Assembly (NCBI GenBank): GCA_030830245.1
Contig: JAURNJ010000110.1
Span: 1 to 15,876, forward strand
From: Novosphingobium sp.
GTDB lineage: Bacteria; Pseudomonadota; Alphaproteobacteria; Sphingomonadales; Sphingomonadaceae
Direction: 5' to 3'
DNA length: 15,876 nt
This document shows, piece by piece, positions 6,645-15,018 of this stretch. Below the pieces are notes generated by a model that worked only from the letters and a program-made list of their open reading frames with translations, was not told where the DNA came from and did not search any database. Every line of letters begins with the position of its first letter. The stretch's first letter is position 1. Both the position numbers and the translations under genes were made by a program.

Positions 6645-7413
6645 ATCGCCGCGCCAGTCGGACCTCGCCACCCGCACGGTAAGCGCGCTTGTCATGCTGG
6701 TAGTGTCGGGCTTCGCGCTGTGGGCGGGCGGCTGGGCGTGGCTGATCTTCGTGCTCGTCATCGGCATCGGCGTCTGGTTCGAATGGAGCGCGCTGGTGCT
6801 CAAGATGTACCCGCCGGGCGGGCGGCAGACGGCATGGCGCTATGGCGGCGCGGTCTATTGCGGGATCGCCTGCGCGGTGCTTCTGGCGCTGCGCGACATG
6901 CCCGATGGCCTGTTCGTCGTTCTGATGATCGTGGGCGCGGTGATCGGGACGGATATTGGCGCTTACCTGTTCGGCAGGACAATCGGCGGACCGAAAATCG
7001 CGCCGAAAATCAGCCCGTCCAAGACGTGGGCCGGACTGGTCGGAGGCATGATCGGGGCCACCTTGGCCATAATTCTTATTTCTTACATCTGGCACTCTGG
7101 GCTTTGTGAAGTGATCAACCCAGCTCCTCGCATGTCTGGCAATCGGGTCATGTTTGATGGCCCTTGTAGCCTTGATCTGGCTCCGATTTCGTATCTATTG
7201 CCTAATTCCTTGATGGCGGGCGCCATCCTCGCCGTCCTCGCCCAGGTCGGCGACTTTTTCGAAAGCTGGATGAAGCGCAAGGCAGGGGTCAAGGATTCCG
7301 GAAAGCTGCTTCCCGGCCATGGCGGGCTGTTCGACCGGGTGGATGGTCTGCTATTGGTGCTGGTGGTGATAGGAAACGTGATCCTTCTCGGCCAAGTCCT
7401 GGACGGCCTGTGA
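6631..7413 (+). CDS. cdsA: Phosphatidate cytidylyltransferase (CDP-diglyceride synthase)
   Basis: This polytopic inner-membrane enzyme makes CDP-diacylglycerol from phosphatidic acid and CTP, the substrate of PssA at the start of this window. The diagnostic CDS signature near the C-terminus is intact: [20 protein letters not shown] followed by G, then FDRVDG. Membrane helices fill most of the chain. I prefer the ATG at 6631 (14-base overlap with uppS, 260 residues); an upstream ATG at 6604 would add nine residues and overlap uppS by 41. Odd feature: residues about 151-195 (bases 7075-7215) have low GC and rare codons for this genome (CTA, TTG, TCT, CCT, ATA nearby) and encode a Cys/Pro/Asn-containing stretch in a region usually more compact. 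Confidence 0.95.
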   Translation: MAGAESPRQSDLATRTVSALVMLVVSGFALWAGGWAWLIFVLVIGIGVWFEWSALVLKMYPPGGRQTAWRYGGAVYCGIACAVLLALRDMPDGLFVVLMIVGAVIGTDIGAYLFGRTIGGPKIAPKISPSKTWAGLVGGMIGATLAIILISYIWHSGLCEVINPAPRMSGNRVMFDGPCSLDLAPISYLLPNSLMAGAILAVLAQVGDFFESWMKRKAGVKDSGKLLPGHGGLFDRVDGLLLVLVVIGNVILLGQVLDGL

Positions 7414-8567
7414 GCATGCGCTCCATCTCGATCCTCGGCGCAACCGGCTCGGTCGGCGCATCGACGCTCGACCTGATCGCGCGCGAGCAGGACGCATGGC
7501 GCGTGGTCGCACTTACCGCCAACGGCAATGCGGCCGAACTGGCGCGGCTGGCGCTGCAATTCCGCCCGGAGATCGCGGTACTGGCCGACGAGACGCGTCT
7601 TCCGGAATTGCGCGAACTGCTTACTGGAACCGGCATCGAGACGGCGGGCGGTGAGGCGGCCCTGATCGAGGCTGCCGCGCGCCCGGCAGACCTCACGCTT
7701 GCCGCAATCGTCGGCTGTGCGGGCCTGGCGCCCGTCATGGCGGCGATCGAGCAGGGCGGCACTGTCGCGCTCGCCAACAAGGAAGCGCTGGTCTCGGCGG
7801 GCGAGGTATTGACCGCTGCCGTGGCGAAATATGGCGCGACCCTGCTTCCCGTCGACAGCGAGCATAACGCGATTTTCCAGTGCCTTGCCGGAAACCAGAT
7901 CTCGCAGGTGCGCAAGATCACGCTCACTGCCAGCGGCGGGCCGTTCCGCACCTGGAGCGCGGCACAGTTGGCCGCAGCCACACCGGCGCAAGCGGTCAAG
8001 CATCCCAATTGGGACATGGGCGCGAAGATCAGCGTCGATTCCGCCACCATGTTCAACAAGGGCCTCGAACTGATCGAGGCGTTTCACCTGTTCCCGGTCG
8101 GGCTGGAACGGCTTTCCATCGTGGTCCACCCGCAATCGGTGGTCCATTCGATGGTCGAATACCGCGACGGATCGACCTTGGCGCAACTCGGCCCCTCGGA
8201 CATGCGCGTGCCGATCGCCTCGTGCCTTGCCTGGCCGCGCCGCATGGATACGCCGTGCGAGCCGCTCGATCTGGCGGCCATGGGCACCCTGACTTTCGAG
8301 CATCCCGACGAGGACCGCTTTCCGGCTACGCGGCTGGCGCGGCAGGCGGCGGAGGCGGGCGGGGCGATACCCGCCGTGCTCAATGCCGCGAATGAGGTTG
8401 CCGTGGCTGCGTTCCTTGCCGGTCGGCTCGGTTTCACCCGCATCGCCGATCATGTCGAAGCGACGCTTTCGTGCTATGCTCCTGCCGCGCCATCGAGCCT
8501 TGCCGAAGTGCTGGAAGTGGATCGCGAAGCGCGCAGCCGGGCGCGCGAGTTGATGGAGAATGCCTGA
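7410..8567 (+). CDS. dxr: 1-deoxy-D-xylulose 5-phosphate reductoisomerase
   Basis: Second enzyme of the MEP isoprenoid pathway, converting DXP to 2-C-methyl-D-erythritol 4-phosphate with NADPH and a divalent metal; the target of fosmidomycin. The NADPH-binding GATGSVG is at residues 10-16. Metal ligands D149 and E151 (VDSEHNAIF) and E220 (NKGLELIEA) are present, as are [25 protein letters not shown] and [12 protein letters not shown]. The length is 385 residues. I use the GTG at 7410 overlapping the cdsA stop (GTGA), because GGACGG is spaced about six bases before it; an in-frame ATG at 7416 is the alternative. The 3' end overlaps rseP by eight bases. Confidence 0.97.
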   Translation: MSMRSISILGATGSVGASTLDLIAREQDAWRVVALTANGNAAELARLALQFRPEIAVLADETRLPELRELLTGTGIETAGGEAALIEAAARPADLTLAAIVGCAGLAPVMAAIEQGGTVALANKEALVSAGEVLTAAVAKYGATLLPVDSEHNAIFQCLAGNQISQVRKITLTASGGPFRTWSAAQLAAATPAQAVKHPNWDMGAKISVDSATMFNKGLELIEAFHLFPVGLERLSIVVHPQSVVHSMVEYRDGSTLAQLGPSDMRVPIASCLAWPRRMDTPCEPLDLAAMGTLTFEHPDEDRFPATRLARQAAEAGGAIPAVLNAANEVAVAAFLAGRLGFTRIADHVEATLSCYAPAAPSSLAEVLEVDREARSRARELMENA

Positions 8568-9684
8568 AGTGCTTGAATCGCCTTCGATCCTGACGACGCT
8601 TGTCTCCTTCCTGCTGGTGCTTGGCATCCTCGTGGTGATCCACGAGCTTGGCCACTACCTCGTCGGGCGGCTGTTCGGCGTGAAGGCGGACGCGTTCGCG
8701 GTCGGCTTCGGTAAGGAGCTGGCGGGATGGACCGACCGGCGCGGCACGCGCTGGAAGCTGTGCGCGCTCCCCTTGGGCGGTTATGTCCAGTTTGCTGGCG
8801 ACATGAACCCGGCGAGCACCCCCGGACCGGTCGACGAGTCGCTAACCCCGGCAGAGCGGGCTGAGCTGTTCCAGTTCAAACCCCTGTGGCAGCGCGCGCT
8901 GATCGTGCTGGCGGGGCCGATGACGAACCTGCTGTTTGCAGTGCTGATCTTTGCCGCCTTCAATCTCACCTATGGGCGGCTTGTTGCTTCGACCGAAATC
9001 GCAAGCTTCGCCGAAAGTTCGACGGCGCAGCAGGCCGGGCTGAAGGTCGGCGACCGCATTCTCGCCATCGATGGCGAAAAGATCAGCGAGTTCACCGACA
9101 TTCCGCCGCTTGTCGTGCCCTATCCGGGGCGAACCGTTTCGCTCGCGGTGGAACGCGACGGGCGCGAACTGGTGGTGCCGGTCAGGATCGCCGAAGTTGT
9201 CGATACCGATCGCTTCGGTAACGAGACCCGTATCGGCCGGATCGGGGTCGGGGCAGGCACGGTCGAGGTGGTCAAGGTAGGGCCTCTGGAAGCCCTCTCG
9301 CTTGGGGTCAGCCAGTCGATTGGCGTCATGAAGATGATGGCCACCGGCATTGGCCAGATCTTCTCGGGCGAGCGCTCGGTCAAGGAACTGGGCGGGCCGG
9401 TCAAGATCGCGAAATATTCCGGCGAGCAGTTCAGCCTGGGGTGGTCTGCTTTCGTCGGCTTCGTGGCGCTGATCTCGATTAACTTGGCATTCATTAACCT
9501 CCTGCCAATTCCCGCACTCGATGGTGGACACTTGGCCTTCTACGCCGCCGAGGCGGTCCGGCGAAAGCCGCTGGATGTCCGCAGCCAGGAATGGGCGATC
9601 CGAACTGGGCTTGCCCTCGTTCTCGCGCTCATGGTCTTCGTCACTTTCAACGATATCGCTTCCCTTTCGATTTTCGGGGGATAG
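8560..9684 (+). CDS. rseP: RIP metalloprotease RseP / site-2 protease (M50 family)
   Basis: Intramembrane zinc protease that cleaves membrane-anchored regulators and leftover signal peptides (RseP in Escherichia coli, MmpA in Caulobacter). Zinc motif H28-E29-L-G-H32 lies in the first transmembrane helix. The second conserved motif, N313-LLPIPAL-D321-GG, lies in a C-terminal helix. One PDZ domain (about residues 140-210) is visible. The 374 residues are shorter than the two-PDZ Escherichia coli enzyme and match the one-PDZ alphaproteobacterial form. The ATG overlaps the dxr end by eight bases; a GTG at 8569 is an alternative start with GGAGA better spaced upstream. Linkage to bamA is conserved and fits an envelope-quality role. 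Confidence 0.95.
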   Translation: MPEVLESPSILTTLVSFLLVLGILVVIHELGHYLVGRLFGVKADAFAVGFGKELAGWTDRRGTRWKLCALPLGGYVQFAGDMNPASTPGPVDESLTPAERAELFQFKPLWQRALIVLAGPMTNLLFAVLIFAAFNLTYGRLVASTEIASFAESSTAQQAGLKVGDRILAIDGEKISEFTDIPPLVVPYPGRTVSLAVERDGRELVVPVRIAEVVDTDRFGNETRIGRIGVGAGTVEVVKVGPLEALSLGVSQSIGVMKMMATGIGQIFSGERSVKELGGPVKIAKYSGEQFSLGWSAFVGFVALISINLAFINLLPIPALDGGHLAFYAAEAVRRKPLDVRSQEWAIRTGLALVLALMVFVTFNDIASLSIFGG

Positions 9685-9736
9685 GCTGGGATTCCACCCG
9701 CTCAGAGGCACGCTTGGCCGGATTGATCGCTTGATT

Positions 9737-9761
9737 GCCCTTGCCCCTTGGGGCAGAGGGC
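9737..9761 (+). other. Hairpin in the rseP-bamA intergenic space
   Basis: GCCC (9737-9740) pairs with GGGC (9758-9761), and GCCC (9743-9746) with GGGC (9751-9754), around a CTTG loop, with small unpaired bases between the two stems. There is no T-run. It lies in the only sizeable gap of the cluster (9685 to about 9858) and may separate expression of bamA from the upstream genes. I see no clear promoter there. Confidence 0.35.
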
Positions 9762-9858
9762 TGCGGTCCGGGTTGGGAAGACTCTGATTGCGATGGATCG
9801 TGCGGACAGCGTGCTTGCGCTGCTGGCTGCGCCCTGACAGGAATTGGCATCAGGAATG

Positions 9859-12582
9859 ATGAGAAGGCATATGGTAGGCAGCATCGAAATGCGCCGTGCA
9901 TCCGGGCTGGCTGCGCTCCTGCTTGGCACGACCATGCTGGCCGGGCTTCCTGCACCCGCCTTGGCGCAATCGGCCACTCCTGCCGCTGCGGCGCCTGCTC
10001 CCGCCCCGGCCTCGACGATCCGCGGCCTTCGCGTTACCGGCAACCAGCGGCTCGAAGCCCAGACCATCCTCTCCTACATCCGCCTGCGCATCGGCCAGGA
10101 ATGGTCCACGACTGCGGCCGACCAGGCGCTCAAGGACCTCTACGCCACCGAACTGCTCGCCAATGCGCAGATCCGCAACGAGGATGGCATTGTCACCATC
10201 GAGGTGCAGGAAAACCCGGTAGTCAATCGCATCATCCTTGAGGGCAACAAGCGCATCAAGGAAGAGAAGATCCTTCCCGAGATCAAGGTCGCGCCGCGCC
10301 AGATATTCACCCGTTCCAAGGTGCGCGCCGACGTCTCGCGCATCATCGAGCTGTACAAGCGCCAGGGCCGCTATGCCGCGACTGTCGAGCCGAAGATGGT
10401 CATGCTCGAGCAGAACCGCGTCGATATCGTGTTCGAGATTACCGAGGGCGACAAGTCCAAGGTTCGTCAGATCAACATCATCGGCAACGATACCTTCTCC
10501 GATGGCGAGTTGCGCGGAGAGATGGTCACCAAGCAGACCGGACTGACCAAGATCTTGTCGTCGAGCACCAGCTACGATCCCGATCGCATGGCCTTCGACC
10601 AGCAGAAACTGCGCCAGTTCTACCTGACGCAGGGCTATGCCGATTTTCGTGTCGTGTCCGCTGTGGCCGAACTGACGCCGGACAAGCGCGACTTCATCAT
10701 CACCTACGTTGTCGAAGAAGGGCAGCGCTACAAGTTCGGCGATGTCAGCGTCGACAGCCAGCTGCGCGATTTCGATGGCGAGGCCTTGGCCAAGAACCTG
10801 CCGATGAAGAAGGGCGACTGGTACAACGCGAAGATGGTGGAAGACACCATCGAAGGGTTGAACGAGACCGCCGGCACCTTCGGCTATGCCTTTGCCGACG
10901 TGCGCCCCCGTTACGAGCGTAACAAGGACGACCTGACGATGGGTCTGACCTTCGTCATCGGCGAAGCGCCGCGCGTCTATGTCGAATCGATCGACATCAA
11001 CGGCAACACGCTGACCCAGGACAAGGTCATTCGCCGCGAGTTCCGCATCGGCGAGGGCGATGCGTTCAATTCGATCCAGGTCAAGCGCTCGACCAACCGC
11101 ATCAATTCACTGGGCTATTTCCAGGAAAAGTTCGAAATCGAACAGAAGCCCGGCTCTGCGCCGGACCGGATCAAGCTCGAAGCCAACATCGAGGAAAAGC
11201 CGACCGGAGAATTGCAGCTGTCGGCGGGTTTCTCCTCCATCGAAAGTTTCATCTTCCAGGCTTCGGTGCGCCAGCGCAATTTCCGCGGGCGCGGCCAGAC
11301 GGTCGGCCTGTCCGGCTCCTATTCGCGCTACACCAAGAGCGTGGAAGCCAGCTTCACCGAACCCTACCTGTTCGACAAGAACGTGTCGGTCGGTGTCGAC
11401 ATTTACCGCCGCGATTATCGCAGCTTCCGCTTCCTGACGAGCGACCGTGACCGCACCTATCAGCAGGCGACCACCGGCTTCCAGCTGCGCGCGGGACTGC
11501 CCGTCACAGAATATCTGACTGCGGTTGCGCGCTACACGCTCAACTACGACGACATCACGCTCGACCGGGGCCAGTATTTCTTCGATTTTGACGGCGATGG
11601 GGTAGAGACCTGCGAACCGATCCTTGCCGGGCGCTATCTGTGCGAGGCGATCGGCAAGCGCACCAGTTCGATCCTCGGTGTGTCGATCATCTACGACCGG
11701 CTCGACAATCGTGTTCGCCCGACCAAGGGGCTGACGGCTTCGCTCAGCGCCGACTATGCCGGGCTGGGCGGCTCGGTGAAATACGGACGGATACGCGCCA
11801 ACGCGGCCAACTACTGGCCGCTGGGCGGCGGTTTCGTGTTCTCGGTCCAGGGCGAGGGAGGCCTTATCAAGTCGTTCGACAACAGCGGCGATCCAGTGAC
11901 CGGGATCGACGATGTGCGCCTGACTGACCGCTTCTACCTTGGCGAGCCGCAGATCAGGGGCTTTGACATTCGCGGCGTCGGCCCGCGCGTGCTGCGCTAT
12001 CCCTACATCGACACCAACGAAGACGGTGTGCTTGACGCGGTTTCGACCGAACGCAACAATTCGACCGACGACGCGCTTGGCGGCAAATATTACTACATGG
12101 CGCGTGCCGAGCTGGAGATCCCGCTCGGTTCGGGTGCCCGCGAGATGGGCCTGCGCCCATCGATCTTTGTCGATGCCGGTTCGGTGTGGGGCATTCGCAA
12201 CCCGACGACGCTCGATACGGGGCCGGGCGGCGTGTTCCTACCCACGCGGGACGAAAACGGCAACTCGCTCTACACCCAGGTCGATGCCGCTTCGGTAGTC
12301 AACGGGGTCTGCACCGCGAGCACGACCTCGACCGTGACCAACCCGATCAACCCCAACCCGCCAAGCTGCCTGACCTCGCCCAACAACACTGCGATCGGCA
12401 ACTCATTTTCGTTCCGGGAGGTCTTCCTTGGCGACACATGGAAGCCGCGCCTCTCGGTCGGCATCGGGGTAAACTGGAATTCGCCGTTCGGTCCCTTCCG
12501 GATCGACTTCTCGAAGGTTCTCCTCAAGCGCGAGGGGGACGACACCAAGGTATTCACCTTCAATGTAGGAACCCAGTTCTGA
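9859..12582 (+). CDS. bamA: Outer membrane protein assembly factor BamA
   Basis: Central Omp85 subunit of the BAM complex that folds and inserts beta-barrel proteins into the outer membrane. A signal peptide ends PAPALA before QSATP (cleavage after residue 36), and an Ala/Pro linker follows. Five POTRA domains (about 52-450) each show the beta-G-N/beta pattern (VTGNQR, LEGNKR, IIGNDTF, VDSQLRDF, INGNTL). The barrel follows, with the L6 RGF motif at bases 11956-11964 and a C-terminal Phe. The start is ambiguous: TTG 9844 and ATGs at 9856, 9859, 9871 and 9889 are all in frame; 9889 gives the most compact signal peptide. Odd features are two acidic EF-hand-like loops (11584-11610 and 12010-12036) and four Cys in presumed surface loops. 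Confidence 0.97.
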   Translation: MRRHMVGSIEMRRASGLAALLLGTTMLAGLPAPALAQSATPAAAAPAPAPASTIRGLRVTGNQRLEAQTILSYIRLRIGQEWSTTAADQALKDLYATELLANAQIRNEDGIVTIEVQENPVVNRIILEGNKRIKEEKILPEIKVAPRQIFTRSKVRADVSRIIELYKRQGRYAATVEPKMVMLEQNRVDIVFEITEGDKSKVRQINIIGNDTFSDGELRGEMVTKQTGLTKILSSSTSYDPDRMAFDQQKLRQFYLTQGYADFRVVSAVAELTPDKRDFIITYVVEEGQRYKFGDVSVDSQLRDFDGEALAKNLPMKKGDWYNAKMVEDTIEGLNETAGTFGYAFADVRPRYERNKDDLTMGLTFVIGEAPRVYVESIDINGNTLTQDKVIRREFRIGEGDAFNSIQVKRSTNRINSLGYFQEKFEIEQKPGSAPDRIKLEANIEEKPTGELQLSAGFSSIESFIFQASVRQRNFRGRGQTVGLSGSYSRYTKSVEASFTEPYLFDKNVSVGVDIYRRDYRSFRFLTSDRDRTYQQATTGFQLRAGLPVTEYLTAVARYTLNYDDITLDRGQYFFDFDGDGVETCEPILAGRYLCEAIGKRTSSILGVSIIYDRLDNRVRPTKGLTASLSADYAGLGGSVKYGRIRANAANYWPLGGGFVFSVQGEGGLIKSFDNSGDPVTGIDDVRLTDRFYLGEPQIRGFDIRGVGPRVLRYPYIDTNEDGVLDAVSTERNNSTDDALGGKYYYMARAELEIPLGSGAREMGLRPSIFVDAGSVWGIRNPTTLDTGPGGVFLPTRDENGNSLYTQVDAASVVNGVCTASTTSTVTNPINPNPPSCLTSPNNTAIGNSFSFREVFLGDTWKPRLSVGIGVNWNSPFGPFRIDFSKVLLKREGDDTKVFTFNVGTQF

Positions 12583-13268
12583 TGAATATTCTTCTGAAAT
12601 CCGTGGCCGCAGCCGCCCTTATGGCTGGCACGATCGGCGCTCAACCCGTCCTGGCGCAGGCGACAGGCGGCACGCTCGTCCAAGGCCTTGCCATTGCCAA
12701 TCTGGACGCGGTGGTGGTCAATTCGAACGCTTTCAAGACGGCGGAACAGCAGCGCGCCGTAACCTACAAGCCGCAGCTTGACCGGGCTGAGACCCGTCGT
12801 GGCCAGCTGGAGGCACAGCTGAAGCCGCTGGCGGAAAAGTTCGAGAAGGATCGCACCGCGCCCAACCCGAACCAGCAGGCACTGGCGCAGCAAGCGGCCA
12901 ACATCCAGCAGATCCAGCAGCAGGGACAGCAGGAACTGCAGGCCATCATCGCCCCGGTGGCGATGTCGCGCGCCTATGTCACCGAGCAGATCCAGGACAA
13001 GCTCGACCAGGCGATCAAGAACGCGATGGCCAAGAAAAAGATCAGCCTGCTGATCGGGCCTGACGCGGTGCTGGCAGTCAACAACAACGCCTACAACCTC
13101 AACCAGGACATCCTGAACGAGTTGAACACGCTGCTGCCTTCCGCACAGCTCGTGCCGCCGACGGGCTGGGAGCCGCGCGAGTTGCGCGAGGCGCGTGCGC
13201 AGCAGGCCGCTGCCGCAGGTCAGCAGCCCGCCGCTGCGACCACGACTACGCCGCCGGCTGGCCGCTGA
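12582..13268 (+). CDS. OmpH/Skp-family periplasmic chaperone
   Basis: Skp-type chaperones hold unfolded outer-membrane proteins in the periplasm and hand them to BamA. The product is 228 residues with a signal peptide cleaved after A25 (PVLA before QA). A short beta-strand body carries the family start [14 protein letters not shown] long, Gln-rich, charged helical arm (about 55-150) is likely a coiled coil, and the body strand resumes with [14 protein letters not shown]. It is longer than Escherichia coli Skp (161) because of a low-complexity Ala/Gln/Thr/Pro tail after about residue 200. The ATG overlaps the bamA stop by one base (TGATG), so the two are translationally coupled. In most Gram-negatives lpxD would follow; here fabZ comes next. 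Confidence 0.9.
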   Translation: MNILLKSVAAAALMAGTIGAQPVLAQATGGTLVQGLAIANLDAVVVNSNAFKTAEQQRAVTYKPQLDRAETRRGQLEAQLKPLAEKFEKDRTAPNPNQQALAQQAANIQQIQQQGQQELQAIIAPVAMSRAYVTEQIQDKLDQAIKNAMAKKKISLLIGPDAVLAVNNNAYNLNQDILNELNTLLPSAQLVPPTGWEPRELREARAQQAAAAGQQPAAATTTTPPAGR

Positions 13269-13290
13269 TCCGGCTTCGGGGGGCAATGCG

Positions 13291-13761
13291 ATGAGCGAGG
13301 ATGCGGCCGGCAAGGCTGATGCGCCTGCTTATGACATCACCCGTATCCTCGCCGCACTGCCGCATCGCTATCCGATGTTGCTGGTCGACCGGGTGGTCTC
13401 GCTCGACCTTGGCGAGCGCATCCACGCGGTAAAGGCGGTCAGCTTCAACGAGTCGTTCTTCCAGGGCCACTTCCCCGGTGCGCCGATCATGCCCGGCGTA
13501 CTCCAGATCGAGGCGCTGGCACAGGCGGCTGGAATCCTCGCAGTGGAAACGCTGGAACTGGCCGGAAGCGACAAGCTTGTCTTTTTCATGGCGATCAGCG
13601 AGGCCAAGTTCCGCAAACCGGTCACTCCGGGCGTGCTGCTCGATCTCGAAGCCAGTTTCGTCCAGCAGCGCGCGCGGGTTTGCAAGTTTGCGGGCCGCGC
13701 ATCGGTCGATGGCGCGACGACCTGCGAGGTGCAGTTCACCGCAATGATCGCGGATAGCTAG
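13291..13761 (+). CDS. fabZ: 3-hydroxyacyl-[acyl-carrier-protein] dehydratase FabZ
   Basis: Hot-dog-fold enzyme removing water from 3-hydroxyacyl-ACP in each round of type II fatty-acid elongation. The catalytic His60 lies in [12 protein letters not shown] and the catalytic Glu74 in [11 protein letters not shown]; the N-terminal [13 protein letters not shown] is typical. I chose the ATG at 13291 (156 residues) because a GGGGGG run lies seven bases upstream and the frame before it overlaps ompH without similarity. It begins 22 bases after ompH, and no lpxD, lpxA or lpxB flanks it. Confidence 0.96.
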   Translation: MSEDAAGKADAPAYDITRILAALPHRYPMLLVDRVVSLDLGERIHAVKAVSFNESFFQGHFPGAPIMPGVLQIEALAQAAGILAVETLELAGSDKLVFFMAISEAKFRKPVTPGVLLDLEASFVQQRARVCKFAGRASVDGATTCEVQFTAMIADS

Positions 13762-13815
13762 GCGCACTGGACAAAACCCGGCGTCGCCGCTATGCGCGCG
13801 CCTTCCCATATTGCA

Positions 13816-13833
13816 GGCCGGTCGGAACCGGCC
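13816..13833 (+). promoter_or_regulatory. Hairpin in the rpmE leader
   Basis: GGCCGGT (13816-13822) pairs perfectly with ACCGGCC (13827-13833) around a CGGA loop, 18 bases before the rpmE ATG. No T-run follows. L31 genes in several other lineages carry structured autoregulatory leaders, so a similar role is possible here. Confidence 0.4.
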
Positions 13834-13851
13834 AGACAGCGAGACAAAGAC

Positions 13852-14076
13852 ATGAAGGCCGATATCCATCCCGACTATCATATGATCACGGTCCAGATGA
13901 CCGATGGCACCAAGTTCCAGACGCGCTCCACCTGGGGCAGCGAGGGCGATACCCTGGTGCTCGAGATCGATCCGACCTCGCACCCGGCATGGACCGGTGG
14001 CAACCAGCGCGTGAGCGAAGGTGGCCGTGTCGCGAAGTTCAACAAGCGTTTCGGCGGTCTTTCGCTCAAGAAGTGA
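13852..14076 (+). CDS. rpmE: 50S ribosomal protein L31, zinc-free type
   Basis: L31 bridges the ribosomal subunits at the central protuberance. The N-terminus [10 protein letters not shown] and C-terminal [13 protein letters not shown] are diagnostic. The product has 74 residues. It contains no Cys at all, so the zinc-binding CxxC pairs of the C+ form are missing and this is a C- paralogue type. I chose the ATG at 13852, matching the family N-terminus; an upstream ATG at 13792 would add 20 unrelated residues. It stands as its own unit, with a leader hairpin before it and a terminator 22 bases after its stop. Confidence 0.96.
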   Translation: MKADIHPDYHMITVQMTDGTKFQTRSTWGSEGDTLVLEIDPTSHPAWTGGNQRVSEGGRVAKFNKRFGGLSLKK

Positions 14077-14097
14077 GCTTAGCTTTAAGGCTAGAAC

Positions 14098-14123
14098 GGG
14101 CGGCTCTTCGGGGCCGCCCTTTT
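14098..14123 (+). terminator. Intrinsic terminator after rpmE, UUCG tetraloop
   Basis: GGGCGGCTC (14098-14106) pairs with GGGCCGCCC (14111-14119), nine pairs with one U-G, closed by the very stable C(UUCG)G tetraloop and followed by TTTT (14120-14123). Confidence 0.93.
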
Positions 14124-14188
14124 CATTTGTGCGGCCTTGCGCCGCAGGCTGGCGACAAGACGCCACTGGACGCAACCGACGCTTGTCC

Positions 14189-14194
14189 CTAGAT
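14189..14194 (+). promoter_or_regulatory. Possible -10 element of a leaderless dapF promoter
   Basis: CTAGAT (or TAGATC, one base on) lies 8-9 bases before the dapF ATG, where a -10 box would place transcription start at or within a base or two of the start codon. No Shine-Dalgarno sequence precedes the ATG. The matching -35 (CTGGAC, 14166-14171, 17-base spacer) is weak. Confidence 0.25.
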
Positions 14195-14202
14195 CGCGCC
14201 CC

Positions 14203-15018
14203 ATGCGGATCGCCTTCACCAAGATGCACGGCCTCGGCAACGATTTCGTCGTCCTGGACGGGCGCGAGACGGCCTTGCCCGCGCTGGACCGGGCAGGCGC
14301 CACTGCCATTGCCGACCGGCACACCGGCATCGGCTGCGATCAGCTGATCCTTCTCGAGCCCTCGCAAACCGCAGACTTCAGGATGCGCATCTTCAATGCC
14401 GATGGCGGCGAGGTTGGGGCTTGCGGCAACGCCGCGCGCGCGGTCGGCCTGCTGCATGGCAAGCCCGCGCAGGTGGAAACGCTTGGCGGCCTGATCGCCA
14501 CCAGTCCGACCCGCATTGGCATTTCGGTCGATATGGGCGTGCCGCGTTTCGGGTGGGAGGAGATCCCGCTCGCCTATGCAATGGATACCCACACCATGCC
14601 GCTCGCCTGGGAGGAGCTTGTCCGGCCGACTGCCGTCAATGTCGGCAATCCGCATGTCGTGTTCTTCGTTCCCGACTGCGAGGGCATCGACCTGGCGCGG
14701 CTTGGCCCGATGATCGAGACCGACGCGATCTTTCCCGAGCGGGTCAACGTCAACGTCGCGACTGTGGTCGATGGATCGCATATCCGGTTGCGCGTTTGGG
14801 AACGCGGCGCGGGCCTTACGCTTGCTTGTGGCACGGGGGCTTGTGCGACGGCGGTTGCCGCGATCCGGCACGGCCTTGTGCAGAGCCCGGTCGAGGTGGA
14901 ACTGCCCGGGGGCGCGCTGACCATCGCCTGGGGTTCGGATGACCGCATCGTGATGACCGGCCCTGCCACCGAGAGCTTTCGCGGCAGCTTCGATCCTGCG
15001 GCTTTCGGGATCGCCTGA
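14203..15018 (+). CDS. dapF: Diaminopimelate epimerase
   Basis: PLP-independent epimerase converting LL- to meso-diaminopimelate for lysine and peptidoglycan synthesis. Both catalytic cysteines are present: C74 in GGEVGACGNAAR and C209 in LACGTGAC, acting as the acid/base pair. The N-terminal MRIAFTKMHGLGNDF is typical. The product has 271 residues, in the usual range. The ATG at 14203 was chosen because 22 upstream in-frame residues are Arg-rich and unlike the family, and the real N-terminus begins here. There is no clear ribosome-binding site. The stop overlaps the mtaB ATG by one base. Confidence 0.96.
   Translation: MRIAFTKMHGLGNDFVVLDGRETALPALDRAGATAIADRHTGIGCDQLILLEPSQTADFRMRIFNADGGEVGACGNAARAVGLLHGKPAQVETLGGLIATSPTRIGISVDMGVPRFGWEEIPLAYAMDTHTMPLAWEELVRPTAVNVGNPHVVFFVPDCEGIDLARLGPMIETDAIFPERVNVNVATVVDGSHIRLRVWERGAGLTLACGTGACATAVAAIRHGLVQSPVEVELPGGALTIAWGSDDRIVMTGPATESFRGSFDPAAFGIA

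Noticed and set aside
9479..9497. TTAA ... TTAA direct repeat like a CtrA site
   Set aside because: The spacing is 11 instead of 7 bases, and it lies inside the conserved rseP coding region.
12186..12581. Upstream extension of the ompH reading frame by 132 residues
   Set aside because: It overlaps the bamA barrel on the same strand, and a clear signal peptide begins at the ATG at 12582.
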